A program made the translations under genes and the position numbers. From Siphonodentalium dalli (lineage: Eukaryota; Mollusca; Scaphopoda; Gadilida; Siphonodentaliidae), in NCBI GenBank assembly GCA_032622095.1, contig CP136067.1:122609030-122673029 (forward strand): 64,000 nucleotides of DNA. Reading direction: 5' to 3'. This document shows positions 1 to 10,852 of this stretch, in pieces. A model generated the notes under the pieces. The model did not search any database. It was not told the DNA's origin and worked only from the letters and a program-made list of their open reading frames with translations. Numbering within the stretch: position 1 is the first letter of the stretch; each line of letters opens with the position of its first letter.

Positions 1-103
1 TTAAGCCAATACATTCTCTTATATATGCGAGGCGACCTATGGTCGACTCGCATATATAAGAGAATGCATTGGCACAGGGCCCTTCTGTTGGGTAAAGGGT
101 TAA
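1..103. mobile_element. A-class element (ACCCAAC ends), cut by window start
   Basis: The palindrome is followed by TGTTGGGTAAAGGG and TTAA at 100-103. This matches the right half of the complete element at 16663-17054. The left end lies outside the window. Confidence 0.75.
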
Positions 104-255
104 ATGAGTGTTCAGATGAATTTGTTGCATCATTTAATATGTTGTGTAGTTCAATGAGTTAAGTTTAAATAAAATATATTCTTTGATATGTAAGGCCTGA
201 AAAAAAAATTGTCCAGTCATCGCTGGCCTGGTTAAGACATCTTAATTTAGCCCAC

Positions 256-524
256 TTAACTATTTCATGACAGGAGCTGTGCTGGTGCAGCATTAAAGAC
301 CTTTTGCCAGTGCATTCTCTTATATATCCGAGTCTCGATCCCATATGGAGCTTCACATATATAAGAGAAAGCACTGTCTTACAAGGTCAAGATAAATATT
401 GTTAGGCCAATGTATTCTCTTATATATGCGAGGCTCACTATGGGAGACACATATATAAGAGAATGCATAATTTGCACATGGGTTTTCACAAAATTTCTGG
501 AAGCTCCAGTCATGGAAGGGGTAA
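256..524. mobile_element. Family A TTAA element, two palindromes
   Basis: It starts TTAACTATTTCATGACAGG and ends in a degraded TCATGGAAGGGGTAA. Two palindromes carry the cores CAGTGCATTCTC (left) and CAATGTATTCTC (right), the usual order for this orientation. Both stems have several mismatches. Confidence 0.75.
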
Positions 525-1104
525 TGTTCGAATCCTTAGATCACATTATATGAACATATTCTATATGATATACCATCTAAACGATGAAGATCCAAAACAT
601 AGTGTTATCCGGTCGAATAAACTATGAAAACGTTATTGTTGTCCAGGTACTGACATGTGTTCTGTGCTTAATTTTGATTTGGACTTTACTGCCATTCTAT
701 TATTATCAATGAAATGGGAATAACGCTATCTCCTCGTTTTGAATTTGGTGCATTTTGGGTTAATAAAGGGAGAAGTCTTGGGGTGAATCTGAGAATCTCT
801 ATCACTGCGCGGAAAATATATTTTTTGGTTTTATTTCATGCCAGCAATAGTCAAGAACACTGACTGTTCAAACATTAAGTTGGTCTTTATGCCACCTTAG
901 AAAATTAATTAGCCGCAGCGAAAGCCTCCTTTTTGTGGGGGTGGGGCACATTTGTTGAGGTGGGGGTGGGTATTCTGTGTGGTCGACTTGTTTGATTTAC
1001 AACTCACTTCTTCATATCAGTAGAATAATTTTTTTTCTTATTATAATCATTTTTGAGTTAGAGCATGCACTATTTGGTTTGGATGTTTGCACCCACATAT
1101 TTGT
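525..1104. other. No recognisable gene or repeat
   Basis: AT-rich sequence with short G-rich patches near 935-970. I see no splice-flanked coding segment and no match to the repeat families of this window. Confidence 0.5.
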
Positions 1105-1359
1105 TTAACCCTTTGAGTGCCAGGGGCCGATCTCATCGGCCCTAAACCTACAAAATAAGTCTGTTAAAGAATATAAGAATAAATTATTAAAATTGTAAAA
1201 AATAGTAAAAAAAAAAAAAAAAAAAAATATTTTTTTTAGGCCAATGCATTCTCTTATATATGGGAGGCGACCTATGGTCGACTCGCATATATAAGAGAAT
1301 GCATTGGCACAGGGTATATGGGTTGATACAAAAATCGGACCTGGCACTCAAAGGGTTAA
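1105..1359. mobile_element. A-class element (GAGTGCC ends)
   Basis: TTAA at both ends (1105-1108 and 1356-1359) with inverted termini CCCTTTGAGTGCCAGG / CCTGGCACTCAAAGGG. One palindrome with centre ACCTATGGT follows a poly-A/poly-T stretch. The TTAA site and CCC start resemble piggyBac-type elements, but there is no transposase. A near twin lies at 28402-28667. Confidence 0.85.
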
Positions 1360-1567
1360 GCTAAGTACATGTGCACGCATATCTGCTTTCACCAGCAGAA
1401 AATTTTTAAGTTTAGTTGTCGTATCTTACTAAATTGGTTACATGTCACTATTGTCTTTGTCATGCTAAAATGTTGTTAGAACTACAGGTTGTCTGACATG
1501 TAATACCAAACAATACAAAAACGTCATTTATATTGATGAATTAATGCTATAAATGTCAGTAAACCTA

Positions 1568-1730
1568 CAGTAATGCCCTAAATAATCGACTCCTTAACCA
1601 CAGCAGAATTATGGGTAACTTTTCAGGATTTAGTCGGAAAATATGGCTTGTTGCCATTCATCGGAAAGCTCTCACTGAGTTACCCATAATTCTGCTGTGG
1701 TTAAGGAGTCGATTATTTAGGGCATTACTG
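1568..1730. mobile_element. Family B foldback, right arm shortened
   Basis: Ends CAGTAATGCCC / GGGCATTACTG flanked by TA on both sides. The right arm lacks the inner half of the stem, so the hairpin is asymmetric. The TA site and CAGT end are typical of Tc1/mariner-type miniature elements. Confidence 0.85.
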
Positions 1731-1874
1731 TAGGTCTTTACTATTCCAACAACTCAATACAAGACATTGAATTACAGAAAATTAATAGAAAATTTTATTT
1801 TTAACTCCAACTATTGTTGCATCTTTCTGAAACGGGCATATTATGCCGCTATGCGATGCCTGGCGGTTGTCGTG

Positions 1875-2237
1875 TTAACCCTTAACAGCTTCCTGAAACC
1901 CTGAGCCAACGCATTCTCTTATATATGCGAGTCTCCCATAGGGTGCCTTGTATATATAAGAGAATACATGAATACATTGGCCTGACAATATTTACATGTA
2001 TAAACTGGTACAATTTTGTGAAAACCCTATGCCTATGCATTCTCTTATATATGCGAGTCTCCCATAGGGATACACGCATATATAAAAGAATACATTGGCC
2101 TAACAATATTACCTTGACCTTGTAAGCCAGTGCATTCACTTATATATGCGAGGCTCCCTATGGGCATATATAAGAGAATGCACTGGGACAGGATCTTTAA
2201 TGCTGCACCAGCGCAGCTCCCATCATGAAAGGGTTAA
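1875..2237. mobile_element. Family A element with three palindromes
   Basis: Bounded by TTAA at 1875-1878 and 2234-2237. Palindromes at about 1908-1981, 2030-2103 and 2128-2190. Usual copies have two, so this looks like a recombinant or internally duplicated copy. Confidence 0.75.
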
Positions 2238-2463
2238 ATCTTGTTCTGTTCCACACAAAACATAAAACATTGTTCCTCTCAAACAATTTCTTGCTCTCTT
2301 TATCAATCACAACCGTCATTTGTTTAGCCTCATATGGCATGCTAATCAAATCAAATTATTTCCCCTGGCATCAAGGATTTTTTAGCCCCAACTATTATGG
2401 TATCTTTCTGATATGCAATTTGAAAGAAGCCAAATGGGTGTATTATGCGACGCCTGGCAGTAG

Positions 2464-2717
2464 CAAGCCTTGAAATAGGGTGTCTGTCATTTGCAGAATG
2501 AGGTCCCCAGAGGGTGAATTTAGTGATGCTACCCCGCATAGTGGGCTAGCATCACCAAATTCACCCTCTGGGGACCTCATTCTGCTTACACCTCAGCAGA
2601 TTGAGGTTCCCAGAGGGTGAATTTGCTGATTCTACCCAGCTATGCGGGGTAGCATCACTAAATTCACCCTCTGGGGACCTCATTCTGCAAATGACAGACA
2701 CACTATTTCAAGGTTTG
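2464..2717. mobile_element. Family C hAT-like miniature element with perfect 8-bp duplication
   Basis: Ends CAAGCCTTGAAATAG and its inverted partner CTATTTCAAGGTTTG. The flanking 8 bp GGCAGTAG is identical on both sides (2456-2463, 2718-2725), which supports hAT-type insertion. Inside are two hairpins built from GAATGAGGTCCCCAGAGGG. It sits in spacer L of the composite array. Confidence 0.88.
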
Positions 2718-2734
2718 GGCAGTAGTCTTAATTG

Positions 2735-2970
2735 TTAACCCTTCCATGAATGGAGCTTTTTGAAACCCTGTGCCAATGCACTCTCTTATATCGGCGCCTC
2801 ACATACATGTATCTAAGAGAATACATTGGCCTAACAATCTTGACCATGTAAGCGAGTGCATTCTCTTATATATGCGAGACTCCCTATGGGAGACTCGCAT
2901 ATATAACAGAATGTACTGGCACAGGATCTTTAATGCTGCACCAGCACAGCTCCCGCCATGAAAAGGTTAA
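2735..2970. mobile_element. Family A element, two palindromes
   Basis: TTAA at 2735-2738 and 2967-2970. The first palindrome is shortened at its centre. The second is nearly perfect. Confidence 0.8.
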
Positions 2971-3313
2971 ACCGTGTTCTGTTCCACACAAAACATAAAA
3001 CATTGTTCCTCACAAACAATTCTCTTGCTCTCTTTATCAATCACAAGTTCACAACCGTCATTTGTTTAGCCTCATATGGCATGCTAAAATCAAATTATCT
3101 CCCCTGGCGTCAAGTATCAGCAGGATTAACAATAATCAGACTCATGCCGTAGGTACATTTGCACTAACAAGGTAATTTGGGCGATCAATGAAGATCCATG
3201 TCACCGAAAATAAAACAAAAATTCATTAATGTTCCACCGCTTCTTTGTCTGATAGCTAAGGCAGATTTATCTGGGAGCTGGGACGAAGTAGGTGCATCCA
3301 ATTCTATTCAATT

Positions 3314-3556
3314 GTTATCCCTTTCATGACTGGAGTTTCATGAAATTTTGTGAAAACCCTGTGCCAATGCATTCTCTTATATATTAGAGTCTCCCACAGG
3401 GACATATATAAGACAATACATTGGCCTAACAATAAATACATTGGTCTTGTAAGCTAGTGCATTCTCTTATATATGCAAGGCTTCCTCACATATATAAGAG
3501 AATGCACTGACACATAGTCTTTAATGCTGCACCAGCTCAGCTTCCGTTATGAAATA
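3314..3556. mobile_element. Family A element, degraded ends
   Basis: Terminal TTAA has become TTAT on the left and is lost on the right. Two palindromes with shortened centres remain. Confidence 0.7.
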
Positions 3557-3974
3557 AACAAAGGATACATAAAGCTTCCTCACAAACAATCTCCAGGTCT
3601 CTCCATCCATCACAACCATCATTTGTTTAGCTTCATATGGCAAGCTAATAAAATCAAATTATCTCCCCTGGCATCAAGGATCTGCTGACAATAATCAGAC
3701 AGATGCTGTGGGTACATTTGCACAAACAAGGTATTGGGCGATTAATGAAAATCTGTGTCACCAAAAATTCTAAACATTTGTTTTCATTAATGTTCCTCCG
3801 CTTCCGTTTGTCTGATAGCCAGGGAACATTTGTCTGGGAGATGGAACAAAGTGGGCAGTACTCGCTCGAAATTGGCCACGACAATAAGCAATGCCGTGGG
3901 AAATGTAGTAGAAACATGTAACATCTAATATTCCACAGCATTAAATTTACCATCCATGGGACATTTTTCCTGAT

Positions 3975-4324
3975 TTATCCCTTCCATGACTGGAGCTTCC
4001 TGAAATTTTGCAAAAACCCCTGTGCCAATGCATTCTCTTATATATGCGAGTCTCCCATAGTGAGCCTCGCATATATAAGAGAATACATTGGCCTAAAATA
4101 TTTACCGTGACCATGTAAGACAGTGCATTCTCTTATATTTAGTCCGTAAACCTGACGTTAATTATCAGAGCAAAGCTCTATTATTCGAGAGCGTTTTAGC
4201 TCTGTTTGAATAGTTGGGTCCACCAACTATCTCTTATATATGTGAGGCTCCCGTATAGAAGAGCATGCACTGGCACAAGATCTTTAATGCTGAACCAGCA
4301 CAGCTCCCATCATGAAAGGGTTAA
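3975..4324. mobile_element. Family A element with extra DNA in its second palindrome
   Basis: The right TTAA is intact at 4321-4324. The second palindrome is interrupted from about 4138 to 4229 by some 90 bp, including GAGCAAAGCTC, which fits none of the families here. The outer stem halves are still recognisable on both sides. Confidence 0.7.
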
Positions 4325-4641
4325 ACTTTGTTCTGTTCTTCACAAACAATTTCTTGCTCTTTTATCAATTACGACAATCATTTGTTTAGCTTCAAAGGGC
4401 ACGCTAATCAAATTAAATTATTTCCCTGGCGTCAAGGATCTGCTGGTGATAATCAGACAGATGCTGTGGGTACATTTGCACGAACAAGGTATTTGGCATT
4501 TGGCGATCAATGAAAATCTGTGTCACCAAAAATTCTAACATTTGTTTTCATTAATGTTCCTCCGCTTCCGCTTGTCTGATAGCTAGGGAACATTTGTCTG
4601 GGAGATGGAACAAAGTGGATGAATCCAGATCTATTCAACTA

Positions 4642-4842
4642 CAGTAATGCCCTAAATAATCGACTCTTTAACCACAGCAGAATTATGGATAACTTTTCAG
4701 GATTTAGTCGGAAATATGGCTTGTTGCCATTCTCGGGGAGAGCTTTCGGATGAATGGCAACAAGCCATATTTCCGACTAAATCCTGAAAAGTTACCCATA
4801 ATTCTGCTGTGGTTAAGGAGTCGAGTATTTAGAGCATTACTG
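4642..4842. mobile_element. Family B foldback
   Basis: Flanked by TA. The arms are about 98 bp and almost perfectly complementary around the loop at GGGGAGAGC. Confidence 0.88.
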
Positions 4843-5694
4843 TATCCCCTAAGGTTAAGGGAGGGTTATGCTGGATTGACTTTCTCCGTCTGTCTGTCTG
4901 TCCAGGCAGATATCTCAGCCATGGGTTATCGGATCTGAAAAAATTTGGTATGGAGAATCTATCAAAAGGGTGGCTTATGATTTCCATTTGCGATTTCCAT
5001 TCTAGAGTTATCCTTCTTTGTTTTTTGTTTTTCTATCCATGCAGATGTCTCATCCATGGTTCATCAAATCGCAATGATATGAAATTTCACTATCGGGAGT
5101 TCTTTTTAAAAAATGTTTAATGACGTTATATGCATTTTGCATCTTAGATTTATCCTTCTTTGTTTTCCAATAAATAATATGGGGATTTTTTATTTTTAGC
5201 CATAGGTTAGGATCTCAATGAAAGTATATTTACCACCACAAGGCCTTTCAATGAAGTGTACAGTGTATTTACCACCACAAGGCCTTTCAATGAAGTGTTA
5301 GCATTCTCCCTTTTAGAGTTATTCATCCTTTGTTTATTTCAATTTGGGTTTTGTCCTAACCATGTTCTCAATTTTGCACTGTGGGTGTATGCCAGCACAC
5401 GGGATGCAACCTATTGTTCAACATGGGTATTCTGCCATGTAAATACTAAAGTATATATATATATGCATGCATTTTATTGTGGATACTACTGGAAAATGCT
5501 TCCTTTTTGGGTATTGGTGACAGCTATCACACCTGGTACATATTTTAGCCACACATGATTTCATTCATTTGCATCGGGTAAATAATTTTAAATGCAAAAC
5601 TGTTTTGCGTAACATAATGTCTCTTCTGATATGTGATTGCCGACGCTATAATTCCCAGAGCTGCTTGGGTAACTATATGAATCCAGCATTTTTT
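4843..5694. repeat. Degenerate dispersed repeat with a 39-bp duplication
   Basis: Starts with a CCGTCTGTCTGTCTGTCC tract and phrases such as CAGATATCTCAGCCATGG that recur at 13.6 kb. A 39-bp unit containing TTTACCACCACAAGGCC is present twice at 5223-5299. No coding exon is apparent. Confidence 0.5.
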
Positions 5695-6295
5695 TTAGCT
5701 TTATATGACATGCTAAAATCAGATAATTTCCTCCGGCCTATATGGGATCTAATCTACTTACAATCGCAATAATCAGACTCATGCTGTAGGTGCATTTGCA
5801 CTAATGAGATATTGGGCGATCAATAAAAATCCTTGTAACTTAAATGCTAATTTTTGTTTATTATTTATGTTCTGCCATGAATCCAGTTCTATTTGATTTT
5901 TCAACATGGGTTGTCTGTAAACACTAAGTATTTTTGCTTCCATAAAATTGTAGATAGTTTTCATCTGCTACATATAGTCGCATATGTTTTAATTTATTTG
6001 CATTGACTAAAATATTGCCGACACAAAACTTTTTCTTAAAATTTCCCCCCGGCCGACTAGTAATTGCCATTGTCACTAATTCTTAGGGCTACTTATCTTT
6101 ATGCACTCCTAGTTGGATAACAATAGACTGATGCAAAATTAGCCATATATGAAATGCTAAAATCAAATTATTTCCAATAGCCTTGAGAATCTAAACTACT
6201 CGTAATCACAATGATCGACCTCATGCTGCAGGTGAATTTGCACTAACGAGATATCAGGCGATCAATATTGTCCTTGTCACCGAAAATGCTAAAAA
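5695..6295. repeat. Two diverged copies of spacer L
   Basis: Segments at about 5695-5860 and 6138-6295 align to the spacer of the 1.9-4.6 kb array (GACATGCTAAAATCA, GGGCGATCAAT), with many substitutions. The second is followed by a family A element, as in the array. Confidence 0.6.
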
Positions 6296-6304
6296 AAAAA
6301 ACAT

Positions 6305-6779
6305 TCATGATGGGAGCTGCACTGGTGCAGCATTAAAGATCCCATACCTGTGCATTATCTTATATATGCGAGTCTCCTATATGGAGCCTCGTATATTTTA
6401 GAGAATTCACTGGCTTACAGGGTCAAGGTAAATATTGTTAGGCCAATGTATTCTCTTATATATGCAAGGCTCCCTATGGGAGACTCACATATACAGTAAT
6501 GCTCTAATTAATCGACCTCTTAACCACAGCAGAATTATGGGTAACTTTTCAGGATTTAGTTGGAAATATGGCTTGTTGCCATTCATCGGAAAGCTCTCGG
6601 CGAGAGCTTTCCAATGAATGGCAACAAGCCATATTTCCGACTAAATCCTGAAAAGTTACCCATAATTCTGCTGTGGTTAAGAGGTCGATTACTTAGATAA
6701 TTACTGTACATGTATAAGAGAATGCATTGGCACAAGTTTTTCGCAAAATTTCAGGAAGCTCCAGTCATAAAAAGGTTAA
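6305..6779. mobile_element. Family A element split by a family B insertion
   Basis: Starts TTCATGATGGGAGCTGC and ends at TTAA (6776-6779). The second palindrome is split at its TATA run by the family B element at 6494-6706. Stem halves flank the insertion directly. Confidence 0.82.
6494..6706. mobile_element. Family B foldback nested in a family A palindrome
   Basis: Flanked by TA taken from the TATA stretch of the host palindrome, with about 100-bp arms. It is younger than the family A copy that contains it. Confidence 0.88.
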
Positions 6780-6782
6780 TAT

Positions 6783-7751
6783 GGCTGATGGGGTCATTGT
6801 CACAAGGCATCAATCACATTTGTAGCCAGCTTTATAGCAACCACCAAGGGTGCTTATATACCTTAGGCAGGTGAATGACGTCATATATTTTTTCTGTATC
6901 CATCAGTGAATTTTTAGATCACGGGTATGGATTTTGGACAAATTATCACGTGACTTCCGGTTAGCAGTGTGGATATTGCGGAATTGGGAATGAAGCATCG
7001 CGATGAAAATGAAAGTAACTAATTCACAACTTACGAAGAATTCACATGTGATTTAGGTCTATTAATTTCAATTAGACCAATTTCTTTGGTTAGCTTAATG
7101 AAAACGAAAAATAAAGACGTCATGACACGGTTTCTGACGCCATTTTGGATTTGTGGGCCAGAATCCAGACAAGATTGCACAATCCACGACACGTCTTGCT
7201 AAGTTGGCATATCATCTCAGTCGTGACCACTGCGTGATATTACATAAATTATTCTTAGCGCTATGTCGCCGATAAAAGGCAAATTTGAGGCGCAGCATGT
7301 GTGGTTGCTCCACTACGTGTCACGTACAATTCATATTAAATCGATCACAAATGTAGCCAGCTTTTCACCGGCGATCACATTTGTAGCCAGCTTTTCATAT
7401 TCATGCAAGCCTCAATGAACAGTTTTAGGTTTTCTGAGTTGGTGGATGAAAATCAAGTTTAGTTTTAATTTGATATTAGTTCATCGAATAACCTGAGGTT
7501 TCCGATCAATGTCGTTAGAATTCTCGAATTATATTCCAATATAAGTTGATAAACTAAGTCAGTTTTGAAGCATGACATCAATATTTAGTCAAGAATGTGA
7601 TGACGTCATATTTCGCGCCATATAAAGCATGCAATTAGAAAAGCTGGCTACGAATGTGATTGCCGGTGAAAAGCTGGCTACATTTGTGATCGTTTTAAAA
7701 AGCTGGCTACGATTGTGACCAAAGCCTTGTGACAATTAAGACCCCATCGGC
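6783..7751. mobile_element. 969-bp non-autonomous element with 8-bp duplication and subterminal repeats
   Basis: The 8-bp GTTAATAT flanks both sides (6775-6782, 7752-7759). Termini GGCTGATGGGGTC / GACCCCATCGGC are inverted over about 50 bp. The motif ACATTTGTAGCCAGCTTTT or its inverse occurs about six times near the ends, as expected of transposase binding sites. It inserted at the TTAA end of the preceding family A copy. No long reading frame. hAT- or P-like by duplication length only. Confidence 0.78.
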
Positions 7752-7759
7752 GTTAATAT

Positions 7760-8696
7760 ATCGAATAGTGAATATTTTGTTCTTCATACTGCTTCATAAA
7801 TTATTTTAAGGCACTTTCCAGGACCAAGCTCACATTAAGCCAGTGGAATGGATATAATTTTCTCTTTGAAGGTCCTCAAACCCTTTGATGGTCCCCATAT
7901 AATCAGATTCCAACAACAGCAACAATTTCAGTTATCAGAATTGATTAATAATGCTAACACTGTCAACTATAGTATAAAATTGCCCGAAAACATGCTATTT
8001 ATCAACATCTTGTTCGACGAAATTTGGCCTGATTATCAAACACAAAGCATCTTGATTTTAGAGTTATCCATCTTCATCTGCAATTTGGTCCGAGACCATC
8101 GGCTCGTCGACTTTTTACTGGGCCATTAATAAGTCTCGATGGTGAAAAATAATAGATTTCAAAAATCGATAACTAATAACTTTTAGCTTTGATAGGTGGG
8201 TTCCTATACTTGAATCAATTATTTTTTATCCCGAATCCAAATAAATAGTAATTGAGGGGTGCTTCTTTAAGTAAATACATTATATAAAGAATGAAAGGTT
8301 ATGCCCCCCCCCCCACCCGCCGAAGATTTATATGACACCCCTGTCTTTAAAGACAACTAGCCATCAGCTGATCTCAACCTGTCTTTGCGCAGACACTACA
8401 ATGTCTGCTGCGATTCCGATTTTTATAGAAATAAATCATTCTACTTGATTCTCCGGAAGCTATACTCTGGTGTATAAATTGGTGGCATGTGGGAGTCTCT
8501 AATGATTTTTCAATAAATTATCAGGATTCACTAAATACACTAGACATCCCAGGGCAAGTGCTTTTGTGTTAAAGCTCAAGTACCGTAGCCACTAGCCAGG
8601 ATTTTAAATGTAGTGGGGGGGGGGGGGGGTGGAGATTGTGAAGGCAAGACTGTGGAATTATGATGTCAATGACTATTATTGCCCCCATTTTACTTA
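7760..8696. other. No recognisable gene; homopolymer runs
   Basis: AT-rich sequence with a C-rich run near 8305 and a 15-base G run at 8615-8629. The longest open stretch (7848-8129) has no recognisable domain and no splice context. Confidence 0.5.
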
Positions 8697-8715
8697 GAGC
8701 GTGTCATGAATCTAT

Positions 8716-9126
8716 CGTAATGACTTAAGTAATCGACTCCTTAACAACAGCAGAATTATGGGTAACTTTTCAGGATTTAGTCGGAAATGTGGCTTGTTGC
8801 CATTCATCGGAAAGCTCTCACTGAATGTCAACAAGCCATATTTCTGACTAAATCCTGAAAAGTTACCCATAATTCTGCTATGGTTAATAACCCTTTGAGT
8901 GCCAGGGTGATTTCTGTATCAACCCATATACCCTGTGCCAATGCATTCTCTTATATATGCGAGTCGACCATAGGTCGCCTCGCATATATAAGAGAATGCA
9001 TTGGCCTAACAATTTTTTTTTTTTTTTTTTTTTTTTTTATTTTTTACAATTTTAATAATTTATTCTTATATTCTTTAACAGACTTATTTTGTAGGTTTAG
9101 GGTTAAGGAGTCGATTACTTGGGGCA
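8716..9126. mobile_element. Family B foldback interrupted at its TTAA by an A-class element
   Basis: Left arm 8716-8818 and most of the right arm to 8887, then the last part of the right arm (AAGGAGTCGATTACTTGGGGCAT) from about 9105. The break is at the TTAA inside the conserved CTGTGGTTAAGGAGTC block. Confidence 0.75.
8888..9103. mobile_element. A-class element (GAGTGCC ends) nested in a family B arm
   Basis: Left end TAACCCTTTGAGTGCCAGGG, one near-perfect palindrome, a long poly-T (about 9009-9038), then GTAGGTTTAGG before TTAA. The right terminal inverted repeat seems deleted compared with 1105-1359. Confidence 0.72.
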
Positions 9127-9630
9127 TGAATCTATACTCTGTCTATGCCCATAGAGATCAATCACAATTATATTTTGATTTCGTGATAAATGTTTAATTG
9201 ATTTCCCATGGAAATTTCATGATTGTAAAGCTACTCACAGCTTAATCGTCTCACAGAAGTCACTTAAATCGTACGATCTTGAGCTGTGACCTTCACCTAC
9301 TGTGACCTATATCATAACTGAACTTTTAGTAACTAAGAAATATATTACCTCCATTATTTTTTCAATGATATAAAGTTCCACATGTTTTGAACTGGTTGAG
9401 TATATGATCTCTACCGGCATAGAGTAATGCCCTAAGTAATCGACTCCTTAACCACAGCATATATGGCTTGTTGCCATTCATCGGAAAGCTCTCAGTGAGA
9501 GCTTTCCTATGAATGGCAACAAGCCATATTTCCGACTAAATCCTGAAAAGTTACCCATAATTCTGCTGTGGTTAAGGAGCCGATTACTTAGGGCATTACT
9601 GTAGCCAAAGTAGAGATTCAAGGCATGATC
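9121..9630. mobile_element. Family K element with a family B insertion
   Basis: Left part ATGAATCTATACTCTG and right end GATTCAAGGCATGATC then TA match the family K copy at 61737-62236. The right inverted repeat is split by the family B element at 9422-9601. Confidence 0.65.
9422..9601. mobile_element. Family B foldback, left arm partly deleted
   Basis: TA-flanked. The left arm lacks the block from AGAATTATGGG to GTCGG, so only the outer and inner stem sections pair. Confidence 0.8.
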
Positions 9631-9663
9631 TAACTTATGATATCAATAACTATTATCTCCCCC

Positions 9664-10062
9664 ATGCCTGAGTTTAGTGTGCCTGTGATTTGCAGAATGA
9701 GGTCCCCAGAGGGTGAATTTAGTGATGCTATCCCGCACAGTTGGCTAGCATCACCAAATTCACCATCTGGGAACCTCATTCTGCATGGCCTCATCTGCTA
9801 TGGGAGATATAGACTCAGATATAAAAGTTCCCAAATGGTGAATCGATTATGCAATGTGTCGTCTGCCAATTTGGGGATATAGAGAAACTAAACTAAAAAA
9901 GAAATAGAATTTATGAGCATAAGTTTCTATAGAAATTTTAAAACAAAGAAACTTTCCAGAGAAGATCAGACCTAAGCAGCATGAGGTCCCCAGAGGGTGA
10001 ATTTAGTGATGCTAGCCCGATATCTCATTCTGCAAATGACAGGCACACTAAACTCAGGCTTT
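9664..10062. mobile_element. Family C long form
   Basis: Left end CATGCCTGAGTTTAGTG, right end CACTAAACTCAGGCTT. Two GGTCCCCAGAGGG hairpins flank a unique middle with AAACTTTCCAGAGAAGATCAG. The second hairpin is incomplete. Confidence 0.75.
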
Positions 10063-10411
10063 ATTATATATAGCTGAAATCTATGTCTGGCACTTCTCCG
10101 TCCATCCATTTGTTTGCTTTTTTCATTTCCGGAAGATAACTTTTGTAAGTCTGAACTTAATGGAATGAAATTTGGTATGTGGGTTTACAAGCACAAAGTA
10201 CTGGTCAAGTTCAAATTTGGATGCGGTCTGTGCTATGGTCCTTGTAGACTCAGAATATGCCAATTATTTTGGTTTCTGAATTATAACTTAAGTTTTATTT
10301 ATCTGATTGTTTTCAAATTTGGTATATGGTAATTTTCGAATATGGGTTCCTATTTTAATCAGAGATATGGTCATTGTTGACTTATAATTTGACAATTATA
10401 TTGGTTTCCTC
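10063..10411. repeat. Degenerate dispersed repeat
   Basis: Phrases such as AATTATAACTTAAG and TTTGGTATGTGGGTTTAC recur in the 63.0-63.7 kb segment. No gene seen. Confidence 0.4.
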
Positions 10412-10518
10412 GTGAGAGCTTTTCGATGAATGGCAACAAGCCATATTTCCAACTAAATTCTGAAAAGTTACCCATTATTCTGCTGTGGTTAAGGGGTCGA
10501 TTACTTAGGGCATTACTG
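10412..10518. mobile_element. Family B, right arm only, abutting a family A remnant
   Basis: A single 107-bp right arm ending GGGCATTACTG plus TA. Directly after it, TATAAGAGGATC and CTGCACCAGCACAGCTCC (to about 10580) are a family A right end, so this copy probably also inserted into a palindrome. Confidence 0.75.
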
Positions 10519-10852
10519 TATATAAGAGGATCATAGGATTTTTACTCTGCACCAGCACAGCTCCGTTCACGAAAAGGTTAATGTACTCCGAGTATTTGCA
10601 AGGTCGCAGAAAAGTAACCTTATTAGTCCGTCATATTAGATTAGGTGGCAAACTATGTGAATAAATGTTGACATATGAAACATTTTTAATATGTCAACAT
10701 GGTTGTGTGAACAAATCTTTAGCTATTGACATAGCATTTCAAATACTTTTAAATTTACTTTAGGCTACAATTATTTAATTTCTAGATTCTAATCCAAATT
10801 TTTTTTATACCATTAAAAAAAGGCTAGACAGGTGAATGTTTTTTTAATTTTT

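Larger units (their letters stand above)
1875..4641. repeat. Composite tandem array: family A element plus spacer L, four units
   Basis: Four successive units each hold a family A element (1875, 2735, 3314, 3975) followed by a shared spacer. The spacers begin near 2238, 2971, 3557 and 4325. Spacer landmarks are the block around CATATGGCATGCTAA, TTTCCCCTGGCATCAAGGAT and GGGCGATCAATGAA. Units differ by deletions and by a family C insertion in the first. The pattern looks like tandem duplication of an element with its flank. Confidence 0.75.

Noticed and set aside
7848-8129. 93-codon frame as a small gene
   Set aside because: No recognisable motif, no promoter or splice evidence; length compatible with chance in this composition.
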